Source: Aquabacterium sp. OR-4
GTDB lineage: Bacteria > Pseudomonadota > Gammaproteobacteria > Burkholderiales > Burkholderiaceae_C
Length of the DNA stretch: 64,000 bases
Direction of reading: 5' to 3'
Assembly (NCBI RefSeq): GCF_025290835.2
Contig: NZ_JAOCQD020000002.1
Coordinates: 1,302,001-1,366,000 of the forward strand
Shown: in pieces, positions 26,489 through 39,003 of the stretch
How the letters are laid out: each line of letters opens with the position of its first letter
Numbering within the stretch: position 1 is the first letter of the stretch
The notes under the pieces: model-generated
The model's input: only the letters and a program-made list of their open reading frames with translations
Databases searched by the model: none
Told to the model about the DNA's origin: nothing
Translations under genes and position numbers: made by a program

Positions 26489-28063
26489 TCAGGCGTGCAG
26501 GGTTCGGCCGGCCTGGCCGGCCAGCTTGAAGCCCGACACCGCGTGCAGCAGTTGCTGGGCCTGGGTCTTGAGGCTCTCGGCGGCGGCTGCGCTCTGCTCC
26601 ACCAGCGCGGCGTTCTGCTGGGTGGCCTGGTCCATCTGGCCCACGGCATCGCCCACCTGCGAGACGCCGCTGCTCTGCTCGGCGCTGGCCGACGAGATCT
26701 CGCCCATGATGTCGGTCACGCGGCGGATCGAGCTGACGATCTGGGTCATCGTGTGGCCGGCCTTGTCGGCCAGCTGCGTGCCCTGCTCCACCTGCTCGAC
26801 GCTGGCGGTGATCAGGCTCTTGATCTCCTTGGCGGCCTCGGCGCTGCGCTGGGCCAGGTTGCGCACCTCGCCGGCCACCACCGCGAAGCCGCGGCCCTGC
26901 TCACCGGCGCGGGCGGCTTCCACCGCGGCGTTCAGCGCCAGGATGTTGGTCTGGAAGGCGATGCCGTCGATCACGCCGATGATGTCGGCAATGCGGCGCG
27001 AGCTGTCGTTGATGCCCTTCATCGTCTGCACCACCGCATCCACCACCTGGCCGCCTTCGCCGGCCACGGTGGACGCGCTTTGCGCCAGCTGGTTGGCCTG
27101 GCTGGCGTTTTCGGCGTTCTGGCGCACGGTGGAACCCAGCTGGTCCATCGTGGCGGCGGTCTGCTCCAGCGCGCTGGCCTGCTCTTCGGTGCGCTGGCTC
27201 AGGTCGTTGTTGCCCTGCGAGATCTCGGCGCTGGCGGTGGCCACGCTCTCGGCATTGGTGCGCACGGTGCCCACCACATTGCTCAGCGCGGTCTGCATCT
27301 CGCCCAGCGCGCTCAGCAGCGGGCTGAACTCGTCGTGGCCGTCGTCGTGCACCGGCTGGGTGAAGTCGCCGTCGCGCACCCGGGCCGTGACCTCGCGCGC
27401 CAGGCTCACCCGCTGGGTCAGCGCCCGCGTCACGTACCAGCAGAACACCGCCAGCACCAGCACCACGCCGACCACCAGGCTCACCAGCAGCACCATCGTG
27501 CGCTGGCCTTCGCGCTGCACTTCCGCCACGTCGGCCTGCAGCGTGCGCACATGGAACTTGTTGGCCGCTTCCAGCGAGGCCAGCACCTGGTTGCGGGCCG
27601 GAATCGTCTTGTCGACCAGGAAGCCGAAGGCCGCCGCGGTGTCGCCCTTCTTCACCAGCTCGAGGTTGGCAGCCCCCACCTGCCAGAAGCTGCTCAGCTG
27701 CGTGGCGACGTCGGCCGAGCGCCGGCGCTCCTCGTCGTCGATGGCGGCCTTGGCATAGGCCGCCGCGCCCTTGTCGATGTGCTGGCGCAGCTCGCCGATC
27801 TGGGCCAGCGTGGCCTCGCGCTCCTGCGGCGTGCGCGCCAGCATGGCGTGGCGCAGCTGCAGCGAGGTGCGGGTGACATTGAGCTCGAGCTCGGCCACCC
27901 GTTCGAGCTGCGGCACGCGCTGCGCGGCAATGCGCTCGGTTTCGCGGCCGATGCCGCGCAAATCGGTCGAGGCGAAGAAGGCCACCGCCAGCAGCGCCAG
28001 CGCGACGGCGGTCACCACGAGGTAGAGGCGTTGGGCAATGCCGAGGCGGGCAAAGGCATTCAT
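26489..28063 (-). CDS. Methyl-accepting chemotaxis protein
   Basis: Chemoreceptor of 524 residues with two membrane helices (about 11-30 and 190-210), a periplasmic four-helix bundle of about 155 residues between them, a HAMP domain ([17 protein letters not shown]) and a signalling domain with the hairpin tip around [34 protein letters not shown]. It resembles Tsr/Tar-like receptors with a 4HB_MCP sensor. The start at 28063 is chosen over longer in-frame options because a membrane helix follows at once and GAAGC lies upstream. It converges on the pectin unit, so it could sense a pectin-derived compound, but nothing in the sequence proves the ligand. Confidence 0.92.
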   Translation of the reverse strand: MNAFARLGIAQRLYLVVTAVALALLAVAFFASTDLRGIGRETERIAAQRVPQLERVAELELNVTRTSLQLRHAMLARTPQEREATLAQIGELRQHIDKGAAAYAKAAIDDEERRRSADVATQLSSFWQVGAANLELVKKGDTAAAFGFLVDKTIPARNQVLASLEAANKFHVRTLQADVAEVQREGQRTMVLLVSLVVGVVLVLAVFCWYVTRALTQRVSLAREVTARVRDGDFTQPVHDDGHDEFSPLLSALGEMQTALSNVVGTVRTNAESVATASAEISQGNNDLSQRTEEQASALEQTAATMDQLGSTVRQNAENASQANQLAQSASTVAGEGGQVVDAVVQTMKGINDSSRRIADIIGVIDGIAFQTNILALNAAVEAARAGEQGRGFAVVAGEVRNLAQRSAEAAKEIKSLITASVEQVEQGTQLADKAGHTMTQIVSSIRRVTDIMGEISSASAEQSSGVSQVGDAVGQMDQATQQNAALVEQSAAAAESLKTQAQQLLHAVSGFKLAGQAGRTLHA

Positions 28064-28524
28064 CGGTGAAGCTTCCTGTTCGAACGACGGATTCAATGAA
28101 CGGCCAGACGACGGTGCTTGCGTACACCCCCGCATGACCTGGCGGCATTGGGCATTTCGGCGTGGCGCTGCAATCGCTTGAGGAGTGCCCGGCCGGCAGG
28201 CCAGTTCAAAATTGATAAAAACTGCGCGCCTGGCGGATTGCATGCGCCGCCCCGGGCTTTTGGCGGCCTGCGACCGCAGGGCGCAGCCGCCGAGGCGCGG
28301 CGCTGATGGGCAAAGACCGGCGCCGCACCCGGCGCGCCAGCGCGCGGTTGATCAGCGATATGCTTCATATTGCAGTGCAGCAAAAATTGACACGCGGCTG
28401 TCAAGGCGTGCGCCCAGGATGGGGCGGCGCGTGTGCGCCGGGCGGCTGGGCGGCCCCGGCGCACCGGCTTTGCACACCCGCTGAACCGGCAGGTGCCGGC
28501 ACCGCAACTGGAGTTGACAGGCCC
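28064..28524. other. 461-bp intergenic region between chemoreceptor and ackA
   Basis: Gene-free stretch between two divergent genes. It holds two AT-rich islands, one at about 28203-28226 (TTCAAAATTGATAAAAA) and one at 28348-28390 that includes TTGATC and the PhbF-like site. The first may belong to the chemoreceptor promoter and the second to ackA, but neither has a textbook pair of promoter boxes. No sigma-28 type motif for the chemoreceptor was seen. The short frames inside show no coding character. Confidence 0.5.
28370..28383 (-). promoter_or_regulatory. PhbF/PhaR-type operator motif upstream of ackA
   Basis: On the minus strand the sequence TTGCTGCACTGCAA fits the TG-N-TGC-N3-GCAA motif reported for PhbF, the PHB-responsive repressor of Herbaspirillum. 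It lies about 140 bases before the ackA start inside an AT-rich patch. If used, it would link acetate kinase to polyhydroxybutyrate metabolism. The motif is short and binding is inferred. Confidence 0.45.
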
Positions 28525-29826
28525 ATGAATCCCGTGATCCCGCCGCTGGCCGGCGCCTATGCCGGCGACGACGCGCTGCTGACGCTCAACAGCGGCTCCT
28601 CGTCGCTGAAGTTCGCGCTGTTCGACGCGCTCGACGAAAGCGGCCTGCCGCATGCCGACGGCCTGCAGCTGCTGCTCAGCGGCCAGATCGACGGCCTGGG
28701 CGGCGCGGTGCGCTTTCAGGCGCGCAGCGCCGACGGCACGCTCGATGCCCACGAGCAGTGGCCGGCCGCCAGCGCCCCGGCCGATGCCGGCGCCGCGCTG
28801 CGGTGGCTGATCGACTGGCTGCGCCGGCAGGTGCCCGGCCGCGCGGTGGTGGCGGTGGGCCACCGGGTGGTGCACGGCGGCCTGCACCATGCCGAGCCGG
28901 TGCTGCTGACCGACGCCGTGGTGGCCCGCCTGCAGGCGCTGGTGCCGCTGGCGCCGCTGCACCAGCCGCACAACCTGGCCGGCGTGGCCGCGGCGCGCCA
29001 GGCCTTTGGCGCGGTGCCGCAGGTGGCCTGCTTTGACACCGCGTTCCACCGCCACCACCCCTTCGTCAACGACTGCTTCGCGCTGCCGCGCCGCTTTTTT
29101 GACGCCGGCGTGCGGCGCTACGGCTTTCACGGCCTGTCCTACGAGTACATCGCGCAGCGCCTGGCCGAGCAGCATGCGCAGCAGCATGCCGGGCGCGTGG
29201 TGGTGGCCCACCTGGGCAACGGCGCCTCGATGTGCGCGCTGCAGGGCGGGCGCTCGGTGGCCTCGACGATGGGCTTCTCGGCCCTGGACGGCCTGCCGAT
29301 GGGCACCCGCTGCGGCCAGATCGACCCCGGCGTGCTGCTGTACCTGATGCAGCACGAGGGCCTGGACGCCGACCAGGTGGCCGACCTGCTCTACAAGCAG
29401 TCGGGGCTCAAGGGCTTGTCGGGCGGGCTGTCGCACGACATGCGCACGCTCGAGGCGGCCGGCACGCCCGAGGCCGCGCAGGCCATCGACTACTTCGTGT
29501 TCCGCATCCGCCGCGAGCTGGGCGGCCTGGCTGCGGTGCTGCAGGGCCTGGACGCGGTGGTCTTCACCGGCGGCATCGGCGAGAACTCGGCGCTGATCCG
29601 CGAACGCGTGCTCGAGGGCATGGGCTGGCTGGGCATCCGGCTCGATGCGGCGCGCAACCGCGCCGGCGCCACCGTGATCTCCAGCGACGATTCACCGGTG
29701 CTGTGCCTGCGCCTGCCCACCAACGAGGAGGGCATGATCGCCCAGCAGACCCTGCGCACCGCCGCACTGGGCCGCCGGCCCGCGGCCGCCGCGCCTACAG
29801 CACCAGCAGCGCGCGAAAGTCGTTGA
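28525..29826 (+). CDS. ackA: Acetate kinase
   Basis: A 433-residue acetate/propionate kinase that interconverts acetate plus ATP and acetyl phosphate. Conserved parts: LTLNSGSSSLKF at the N-terminus, GHRVVHGG, CFDTAFH with the catalytic Asp, HLGNGAS, GTRCGQIDPG with the catalytic Arg, and TNEEGMIA with the metal-binding Glu. The start is the ATG before NPVIPPL. No phosphotransacetylase gene is adjacent. Acetate released by the pectin acetylesterase might feed it, though this is only a thought from proximity. Its last 32 bases overlap the convergent glycerate kinase gene. Confidence 0.93.
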   Translation: MNPVIPPLAGAYAGDDALLTLNSGSSSLKFALFDALDESGLPHADGLQLLLSGQIDGLGGAVRFQARSADGTLDAHEQWPAASAPADAGAALRWLIDWLRRQVPGRAVVAVGHRVVHGGLHHAEPVLLTDAVVARLQALVPLAPLHQPHNLAGVAAARQAFGAVPQVACFDTAFHRHHPFVNDCFALPRRFFDAGVRRYGFHGLSYEYIAQRLAEQHAQQHAGRVVVAHLGNGASMCALQGGRSVASTMGFSALDGLPMGTRCGQIDPGVLLYLMQHEGLDADQVADLLYKQSGLKGLSGGLSHDMRTLEAAGTPEAAQAIDYFVFRIRRELGGLAAVLQGLDAVVFTGGIGENSALIRERVLEGMGWLGIRLDAARNRAGATVISSDDSPVLCLRLPTNEEGMIAQQTLRTAALGRRPAAAAPTAPAARESR

Positions 29827-31114
29827 CGTTGGTGAAGGTGGGCCCGGTGTGCACCAGATCGCCCAGCGCGCTGAAAAAGCCGTAGGCGTCGTGCCGGGCC
29901 AGGCTGTCGCCCGGCGTCAGGCCGGCGGCCGCGGCCCGGGCCAGCGTGTCGGGCGTGACCAGGGCGCCGGCGTTGTCTTCCACGCCGTCGATGCCGTCGG
30001 TGTCGGCCGCCAGCGCCCACACGCCCGCCTGGCCCTGCAGCGCCAGCGCCGCGCCCAGCAGGAACTCGCCCGCCCGCCCGCCGCGCCCGGGCCGGGCATG
30101 GCGCACGGTGACCGTGGTCTCGCCACCCGACAGGATCACGCAGGGCCGCGCAAACGGCTCGCCGTGGCGCGCCACGCTGCGCGCCAGTGCCGCGTGCACC
30201 TGGCCCACGCAGCGGCTCTCGCCCTCCAGGTCGTCGCCCAGCACATGCGCGGCCAGGCCGGCGGCGCGCGCCGCCTCGGCCGCCGCCTGCAGGCTCTGGC
30301 GCGGCGTGGCGATCAGCGCCACCGAGCCGCGTGCAAAGCAGGCATCGCCGGGCTTGGGGCTTTCAAACGCCGCACTCTCCAGCCCGGCGCGGGCCGCCGG
30401 CGGCAGCGCGATACCGTAGCGGTCCAGGATGGCCAGCGCGTCGGCGCAGGTGCTGGCGTCGGGCACCGTGGGGCCACTGGCGATGACCGCCGGCTCGTCG
30501 CCCGGCACGTCGCTGATCAGCAGCGTCACCACCCGTGCCGGTGCGCACAGCGCCGCCAGGCGGCCGCCCTTGACGGCGCTGAGGTGCTTGCGCACGGTGT
30601 TCATCTCGTCGATGGCCGCACCGCTGTTCAGCAAGGCCTTGTTCAGCGCCTGCTTGTCGGCCAGCGTGAGGCCGGCCGCCGGCTGGGTGAGCAGGGCCGA
30701 GCCGCCGCCGGAGATCAGGCACAGCACCAGGTCGTGCTCGGTGAGGCCCTGGGTCAGCGCCATCAGGCGGGCGCTGGCGGCCAGGCCGGCGGCGTCGGGC
30801 ACCGGGTGCGCGGCCTCCACCACGGCGATGCGGCCAGGGCGTGCCGCACAGGCCGGCGGCACATGGCCGTAGCGCGTGATCACCAGGCCCGACAGCGGCG
30901 CATCGGCCGGCCACAGCGCATCCACCGCCGCGGCCATGGCGCCGCCGGCCTTGCCGGCGCCCAGCACCAGCGTGCGGCCGCGCGCCGGATCGGGCGGCAC
31001 CGGCAGGAAGCCGCCCATCACCTGGGCCGGCTGGGCACGGGCCACGGCAGCATCGAACAGCGTGCGCAGCAGGGCGCGCGCCTGGGCGTCGTCGGTCGGG
31101 ATGGCGGCATTCAT
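29795..31114 (-). CDS. Glycerate 2-kinase (GckA/TtuD family, MOFRL domain)
   Basis: A 439-residue kinase of the DUF4147/MOFRL family, formerly annotated as hydroxypyruvate reductase. It phosphorylates D-glycerate to 2-phosphoglycerate. Features: LVLGAGKAGGAMA near residue 50, CLISGGGSALL, a KHLSAVKGG segment and the C-terminal MOFRL domain (ILSGGETTVTV, GRAGEFLLGAAL, ADTDGIDG). The start at 31114 gives the expected N-terminus. It could close a glycerate-forming branch of sugar-acid breakdown. It converges on ackA with a 32-bp overlap. Confidence 0.9.
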   Translation of the reverse strand: MNAAIPTDDAQARALLRTLFDAAVARAQPAQVMGGFLPVPPDPARGRTLVLGAGKAGGAMAAAVDALWPADAPLSGLVITRYGHVPPACAARPGRIAVVEAAHPVPDAAGLAASARLMALTQGLTEHDLVLCLISGGGSALLTQPAAGLTLADKQALNKALLNSGAAIDEMNTVRKHLSAVKGGRLAALCAPARVVTLLISDVPGDEPAVIASGPTVPDASTCADALAILDRYGIALPPAARAGLESAAFESPKPGDACFARGSVALIATPRQSLQAAAEAARAAGLAAHVLGDDLEGESRCVGQVHAALARSVARHGEPFARPCVILSGGETTVTVRHARPGRGGRAGEFLLGAALALQGQAGVWALAADTDGIDGVEDNAGALVTPDTLARAAAAGLTPGDSLARHDAYGFFSALGDLVHTGPTFTNVNDFRALLVL

Positions 31115-31274
31115 CACATGATTGTGCCGGCAAGGCCGGCGGCGGCCCGCTGTCCGCCGCGGGCATTCAGCCCGACCCGCCCTGCGGGCTTGCAGCTGGG
31201 CGGCACCGCGCCCACCGCCCACCGCCCCTACACTGGGCGCCACGCTGCCAAACCACCGCCACGGAGGATCGCCC

Positions 31275-31937
31275 ATGACCACCCTGCACATCGATTTCGT
31301 CTCCGACGTGGTGTGCCCCTGGTGTGCGGTGGGCCTGGCCTCGCTGCAGCAGGCGCTGGCGCGGCTGGCGCCCGAGGTGCATGCCGAGATCAGCTTCCAG
31401 CCCTTCGAGCTGAACCCGCAGATGCCGGCCGAGGGCGAGGAGATCGTGGCCCACCTGACGCGCAAGTACGGCATCGGCCCCGAACAGGTGGCGGCCAATG
31501 CCGAGGCCATCCGCCAGCGCGGGGCGGCACTGGGTTTCGAGTTCGGCGTGGGCAAGCGCACGCGCATCGTCAACACCTTCGACGCCCACCGCCTGCTGCA
31601 CTGGGCCGGCCTGCTGGGCGCGCGTGAGCAGCTGGCGCTGAAGCAGGCGCTGCTGAAGGCCTATCACACCGACGGGCGCGACCCGTCCGATGCGGCCACG
31701 CTGGCCGCCGTGGCCGGCGAGGCCGGGCTTGACGCCACCGCGGCCGCCGCGGTGCTGGCCAGCGGCGAACACGCCGACGCGGTGCGCCAGGCCGCCCAGC
31801 GCTGGCTGAAGGCCGGCATCCAGTCGGTGCCGGCGGTGGTGATCGAGGGCCAGTATCTGGTGTCGGGCGGCCAGCCGCCCGAGGTCTTCGAGCAGGCACT
31901 GCGCCAGATCGCCGCCTCCAGCAGCACCATGTGCTGA
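31275..31937 (+). CDS. DsbA-family oxidoreductase, FrnE-like
   Basis: A 220-residue thioredoxin-fold protein with the active-site CPWC at Cys14-Cys17 right after the first beta strand, a helical insert and the cis-Pro region GIQSVPAVVIEG. There is no signal peptide, so like other FrnE proteins it is probably cytoplasmic and acts in thiol redox or stress tolerance. A strong GGAGG precedes the ATG. It is likely transcribed alone and converges on the hybrid kinase 16 bases later. Confidence 0.9.
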   Translation: MTTLHIDFVSDVVCPWCAVGLASLQQALARLAPEVHAEISFQPFELNPQMPAEGEEIVAHLTRKYGIGPEQVAANAEAIRQRGAALGFEFGVGKRTRIVNTFDAHRLLHWAGLLGAREQLALKQALLKAYHTDGRDPSDAATLAAVAGEAGLDATAAAAVLASGEHADAVRQAAQRWLKAGIQSVPAVVIEGQYLVSGGQPPEVFEQALRQIAASSSTMC

Positions 31938-31953
31938 GCCGCGGCGCGGCTGC

Positions 31954-35976
<4,023 letters not shown>

Positions 35977-36188
35977 CGTGGCGCCGTCTTCCCGGTTTTG
36001 ATTGGGCTGGCGCCGATTGTGGGGGACAAGTCAGGCCCCGCCGCCCTGGGGAGAGCCCGGGCACGACGGGCCGGGTGCGGATGGGCGCGGGCGGCCGCCC
36101 GACGCCTGGCCGCGGCAGGGGCCTGACGCGCCAGCGCAGCGGCCATTGCTGCGCTGCGCTGGGCGGGGCGGGGCCGGGTTGGCCAGGT

Positions 36189-36617
36189 TCAGGGCCGGGT
36201 CGCGGCTTCGCCCTTGCGTGCCTTGTCGGCCTTGTCGGCCTTGTCGGCCTTGCCGGTCTTGTCGGTCTTGCCGCCCGCGCCGCGCGGGGCCGTCGCCGTG
36301 CCGGCGCGCGGCGCGGCCTCGGCCAGGCCGGCGAAGCCGCTGCCGGCCACCGTGAGCCCGGCTTGCGAGAAGCGGGCCGAGTTGCCGCTGCCGATGCCGG
36401 CCACGCGCTCCTGCAGATCGGTCCAGTCCTTGAAGGCGCCGCGCTCACGGGCCGCCAGGATCTTGCCCGACAGCGCCGGCCCGATGCCCTTCACGGTCTC
36501 CAGCTCGGCCTGGCTGGCGCGGTTGGCCTCCACCTCGGCCAGCGCCGGCGTGGCCAGCGTGGTCAGTGCGGTCACGGCGGCCAGCAGCAGGCGGGCGATG
36601 TGTTGATGGATCGACAT
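36189..36617 (-). CDS. Exported ComEA-like helix-hairpin-helix protein with Lys/Asp repeat tail
   Basis: A 142-residue exported protein. After a signal peptide (ends near TPALA) comes a ComEA-type HhH pair: VEANRASQAELETVKGIG, ALSGKILAARERGAFKDW. ComEA proteins bind DNA in the periplasm during uptake. The C-terminal 30 residues are a low-complexity basic/acidic tail with repeated KAD units (from 9-bp repeats at about 36220-36260) that is not part of ordinary ComEA. AAGGAAACC precedes the ATG at 36617; an in-frame ATG ten codons upstream is possible. No competence genes are adjacent. The gap to the kinase gene (35977-36188) shows nothing. Confidence 0.82.
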   Translation of the reverse strand: MSIHQHIARLLLAAVTALTTLATPALAEVEANRASQAELETVKGIGPALSGKILAARERGAFKDWTDLQERVAGIGSGNSARFSQAGLTVAGSGFAGLAEAAPRAGTATAPRGAGGKTDKTGKADKADKADKARKGEAATRP

Positions 36618-36983
36618 GATGGTTTCCTTCCAGATGGGTTGCATGGCGGGTTCACGGGAGTGGGTTGGCCTGGCCAGGCGGGGCCCGCTGCCTGCGCCGG
36701 TTCGGGCACATCGCAAGGGGCTGGGTTGAATTCTGCGAACACGGCCCGGCGCCCGCACTCCCCCTGCGGTGGGGCCCGCGGAGGGCCCCCGGGGCCACCC
36801 CCGCTTGGGTGATGCGCGCCGTGGACATCCTCCCCCCCCCCCCGCCCTCCCACCCTGGCCCGGAAGAACCGCTGGCCCGCAGACCAGCGTGGGCGGCGCC
36901 AAGCCCATCACGCCCGGGTATTTGATGCCGTGGCATAATTTGCCTAGTCAACTATTGATCCAGCAACGGAATCCGACGCCACC
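36618..36983. other. 366-bp intergenic region with 12-C tract
   Basis: Lies between the divergent ComEA-like and marR genes. It contains GC-rich imperfect inverted repeats around 36758-36810 and a run of 12 C at 36832-36843, a stretch prone to slippage. The right end turns AT-rich and carries the marR promoter/operator. No gene or terminator was recognised. Confidence 0.6.
36934..36954 (+). promoter_or_regulatory. marR promoter and putative MarR operator
   Basis: CATAAT at 36934-36939 is a good -10 box in an AT-rich patch 45 bases before marR. It is followed by TAGTCAACTA (36945-36954), whose TAGT/ACTA halves are inverted, like the short dyads that EmrR/MarR proteins bind over the start of transcription. 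No convincing -35 box is visible. Autorepression is inferred. Confidence 0.45.
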
Positions 36984-37475
36984 ATGCCCAACCGCCGCAC
37001 CCGCCCGCTGTACAGCGGCAGCTGCTTCAACATTGGCGACAGCGTGGCCCACCAGATGGTGCGCCTGGTGGCCATGCTGCGCCGCGAGGCCGACGCGCGC
37101 ATGGCGGCGCTGGACCTCACCGATGCGCAGTGGAAGCCGCTGTGGTTTCTGCACGCCGGCCGTGCCACCACGCCCAACGAGCTGGCACGCGAGATGGATG
37201 TCGACGGCGGTGCCGTGACCCGTCTGCTCGACCGCCTGGAGAGCAAGGGCCTGCTGGTCCGCACCCGCTCGGACACCGACCGCCGCGTGGTGCAGCTGGC
37301 GCTCACCGAGGCCGGCCGCGCCGCCGCCGCGCAGATCCCGCCGGTGCTGGCCTCGGTGAACAACGACTTCCTCGATGGCTTCAGCAGCGCCGAATGGCAG
37401 CAGCTGCGCGGCCTGCTCGACCGCATGCTGGTCAATGGCGAGGCCTTGTCCGGGCCGGCCACCCCCACCTCCTGA
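36984..37475 (+). CDS. MarR-family regulator of the efflux operon
   Basis: A 163-residue winged-helix repressor with the MarR pattern: TPNELAREMDVDGGAVTRLLDRLESKGLLVRTRSDTDRRVVQLALTEAG split over the recognition helix and wing (about 70-115). It begins a four-gene run (marR, outer membrane factor, emrA, emrB) with 16-bp spacing to the next gene, as in EmrR-EmrAB systems. It probably represses the operon until a toxic phenolic or drug binds. Confidence 0.9.
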   Translation: MPNRRTRPLYSGSCFNIGDSVAHQMVRLVAMLRREADARMAALDLTDAQWKPLWFLHAGRATTPNELAREMDVDGGAVTRLLDRLESKGLLVRTRSDTDRRVVQLALTEAGRAAAAQIPPVLASVNNDFLDGFSSAEWQQLRGLLDRMLVNGEALSGPATPTS

Positions 37476-37491
37476 GCCCACTCTTTCAGCG

Positions 37492-39003
37492 ATGACCCCG
37501 TCCTTTTCATCCCAGACCGCACCGCCGCCGCCCGGCCGCTGCGCGCGCGGCCTCACCTTCATCACCGCCAGCACCGCGGTGGCCGCGGCAGCCTTGCTGC
37601 TGCTGCTGGGCGGCTGCGCCAGCCCCGGCCCGCAGGCCCAGGCGCCGCTGGCGCAGCCGGTCACGGCCGCCGCCCTGGGCGCCACCGGCAGCGCCACGCC
37701 GTGGCCCGCCGAGCGCTGGTGGCAGGCCTTCGGCGATGCGCCGCTGGATGCCCTGGTGCAGCAGGCGCTGGCCGGCCAGCCGGGGCTGCGCCTGGCACAG
37801 GCACGCCTGCAGCAGGCGCGCGCCGCACTCGGCAGCGCCGAGGCCGCCCAGGGGCCGCAGGCCAGCCTGGCCATCGACATGACCGATCAGCGCTTCACCG
37901 CCAAGGGCCTGGTGCCGGCGCCGGTGGCCGGCAACATCTACTGGAACAACAGCGCCACGCTGTCGGGCAGCTGGGAGCTGGACCTGTTCGGCCGCCAGCG
38001 TGCCGCGCTGGAGGCCGCCATCGGCCAGGCCCGCGCCGCCGAGGCCGAGACCCAGGCCGCGCGCGTGCTGCTGGCCGGCAACCTGAGCGCGGCCTGGGTC
38101 GATCTGGCGCGCCAGCTGCAGCAGCGCGCGCTGGCCCAGCACGGCCTGGCGCTGCGCCTGCAGCTGCAGCAGCTGGTGGGCCAGCGCCTGGCCGCCGGGC
38201 TCGACACGCAGGTCGAGCTGCGCCAGGCCGACGGCGGCATCGCCCAGGCCCGCCTCGAGCTGGCGCAGCGCGACGAGGCCATCGGCCGCAGCCGGCGCGC
38301 GCTGGCCGAGCTGGCCGGCCTGGCCCCCGACGCCCTGGCCACGCTGAGCCCCACCCTGGCCAGCCTGCCCGCGCAGACCGTGCCCGCGGCGCTGCCGGCC
38401 GACCTGCTGGGCCGCCGCGCCGATCTGGTGGCGCAGCGCTGGCGCGTGGAGGCCGCGCTGCGCGACGTGGACGTGGCACGCGCCCAGTTCTATCCCAACA
38501 TCAGCCTCAATGCCTTTGTCGGCCTGTCGAGTCTGAGCCTCGACAACTTCCTCAGTGCCGGTGCGCAAACCTATGGCATCGGCCCGGCGCTGCGTCTGCC
38601 GGTGTTTGATGGCGGCCGGCTGCGCGCCAACCTGGGCGCCCGCCGCGCCGAGGTGGACGCCGCCGTGGCCGGCTACGACAGCGCCCTGCTGCGCGCCCTG
38701 CGCGAGGTGGCCGACGAGCTGGCCAGCCTGCAGTCGCTGGCCGCCCAGACGCAGGCCCAGGCCGAGGCCAGCAGCGCCGCCGAGGCCGCGCTGGCCTTGG
38801 CCCGCCAGCGCGCCCAGGCCGGCCTGGGCACGCGCCTGGCCGTGGTCAACGCCGAGCTGGGCCTGCTGGCCCAGCGCCGCACCGATCTCGAGCTGCAGGC
38901 CCGCCACCTGGCCAGCCAGGTGGCGCTGGCCCGCGCACTGGGCGGCGGCTGGCAGGCCGCGCCCGACACCCGCATCGCACTCCAGAACACCGCACACCCA
39001 TGA
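37492..39003 (+). CDS. NodT-family outer membrane efflux lipoprotein
   Basis: TolC-like outer membrane channel, 503 residues, with a lipobox LLGGC near residue 42 after a long N-terminus, so it is lipid-anchored. The mature part shows the family pattern: WWQAFGDAPLDALVQQAL, ARLQQARAALG, SWELDLFGRQRAALEAA, LLGRRADLVAQRWRVEAA and ARAQFYPNISL. Long helical repeats match the periplasmic tunnel. Its stop overlaps the emrA start (ATGA). It would complete a tripartite pump. Confidence 0.92.
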   Translation: MTPSFSSQTAPPPPGRCARGLTFITASTAVAAAALLLLLGGCASPGPQAQAPLAQPVTAAALGATGSATPWPAERWWQAFGDAPLDALVQQALAGQPGLRLAQARLQQARAALGSAEAAQGPQASLAIDMTDQRFTAKGLVPAPVAGNIYWNNSATLSGSWELDLFGRQRAALEAAIGQARAAEAETQAARVLLAGNLSAAWVDLARQLQQRALAQHGLALRLQLQQLVGQRLAAGLDTQVELRQADGGIAQARLELAQRDEAIGRSRRALAELAGLAPDALATLSPTLASLPAQTVPAALPADLLGRRADLVAQRWRVEAALRDVDVARAQFYPNISLNAFVGLSSLSLDNFLSAGAQTYGIGPALRLPVFDGGRLRANLGARRAEVDAAVAGYDSALLRALREVADELASLQSLAAQTQAQAEASSAAEAALALARQRAQAGLGTRLAVVNAELGLLAQRRTDLELQARHLASQVALARALGGGWQAAPDTRIALQNTAHP

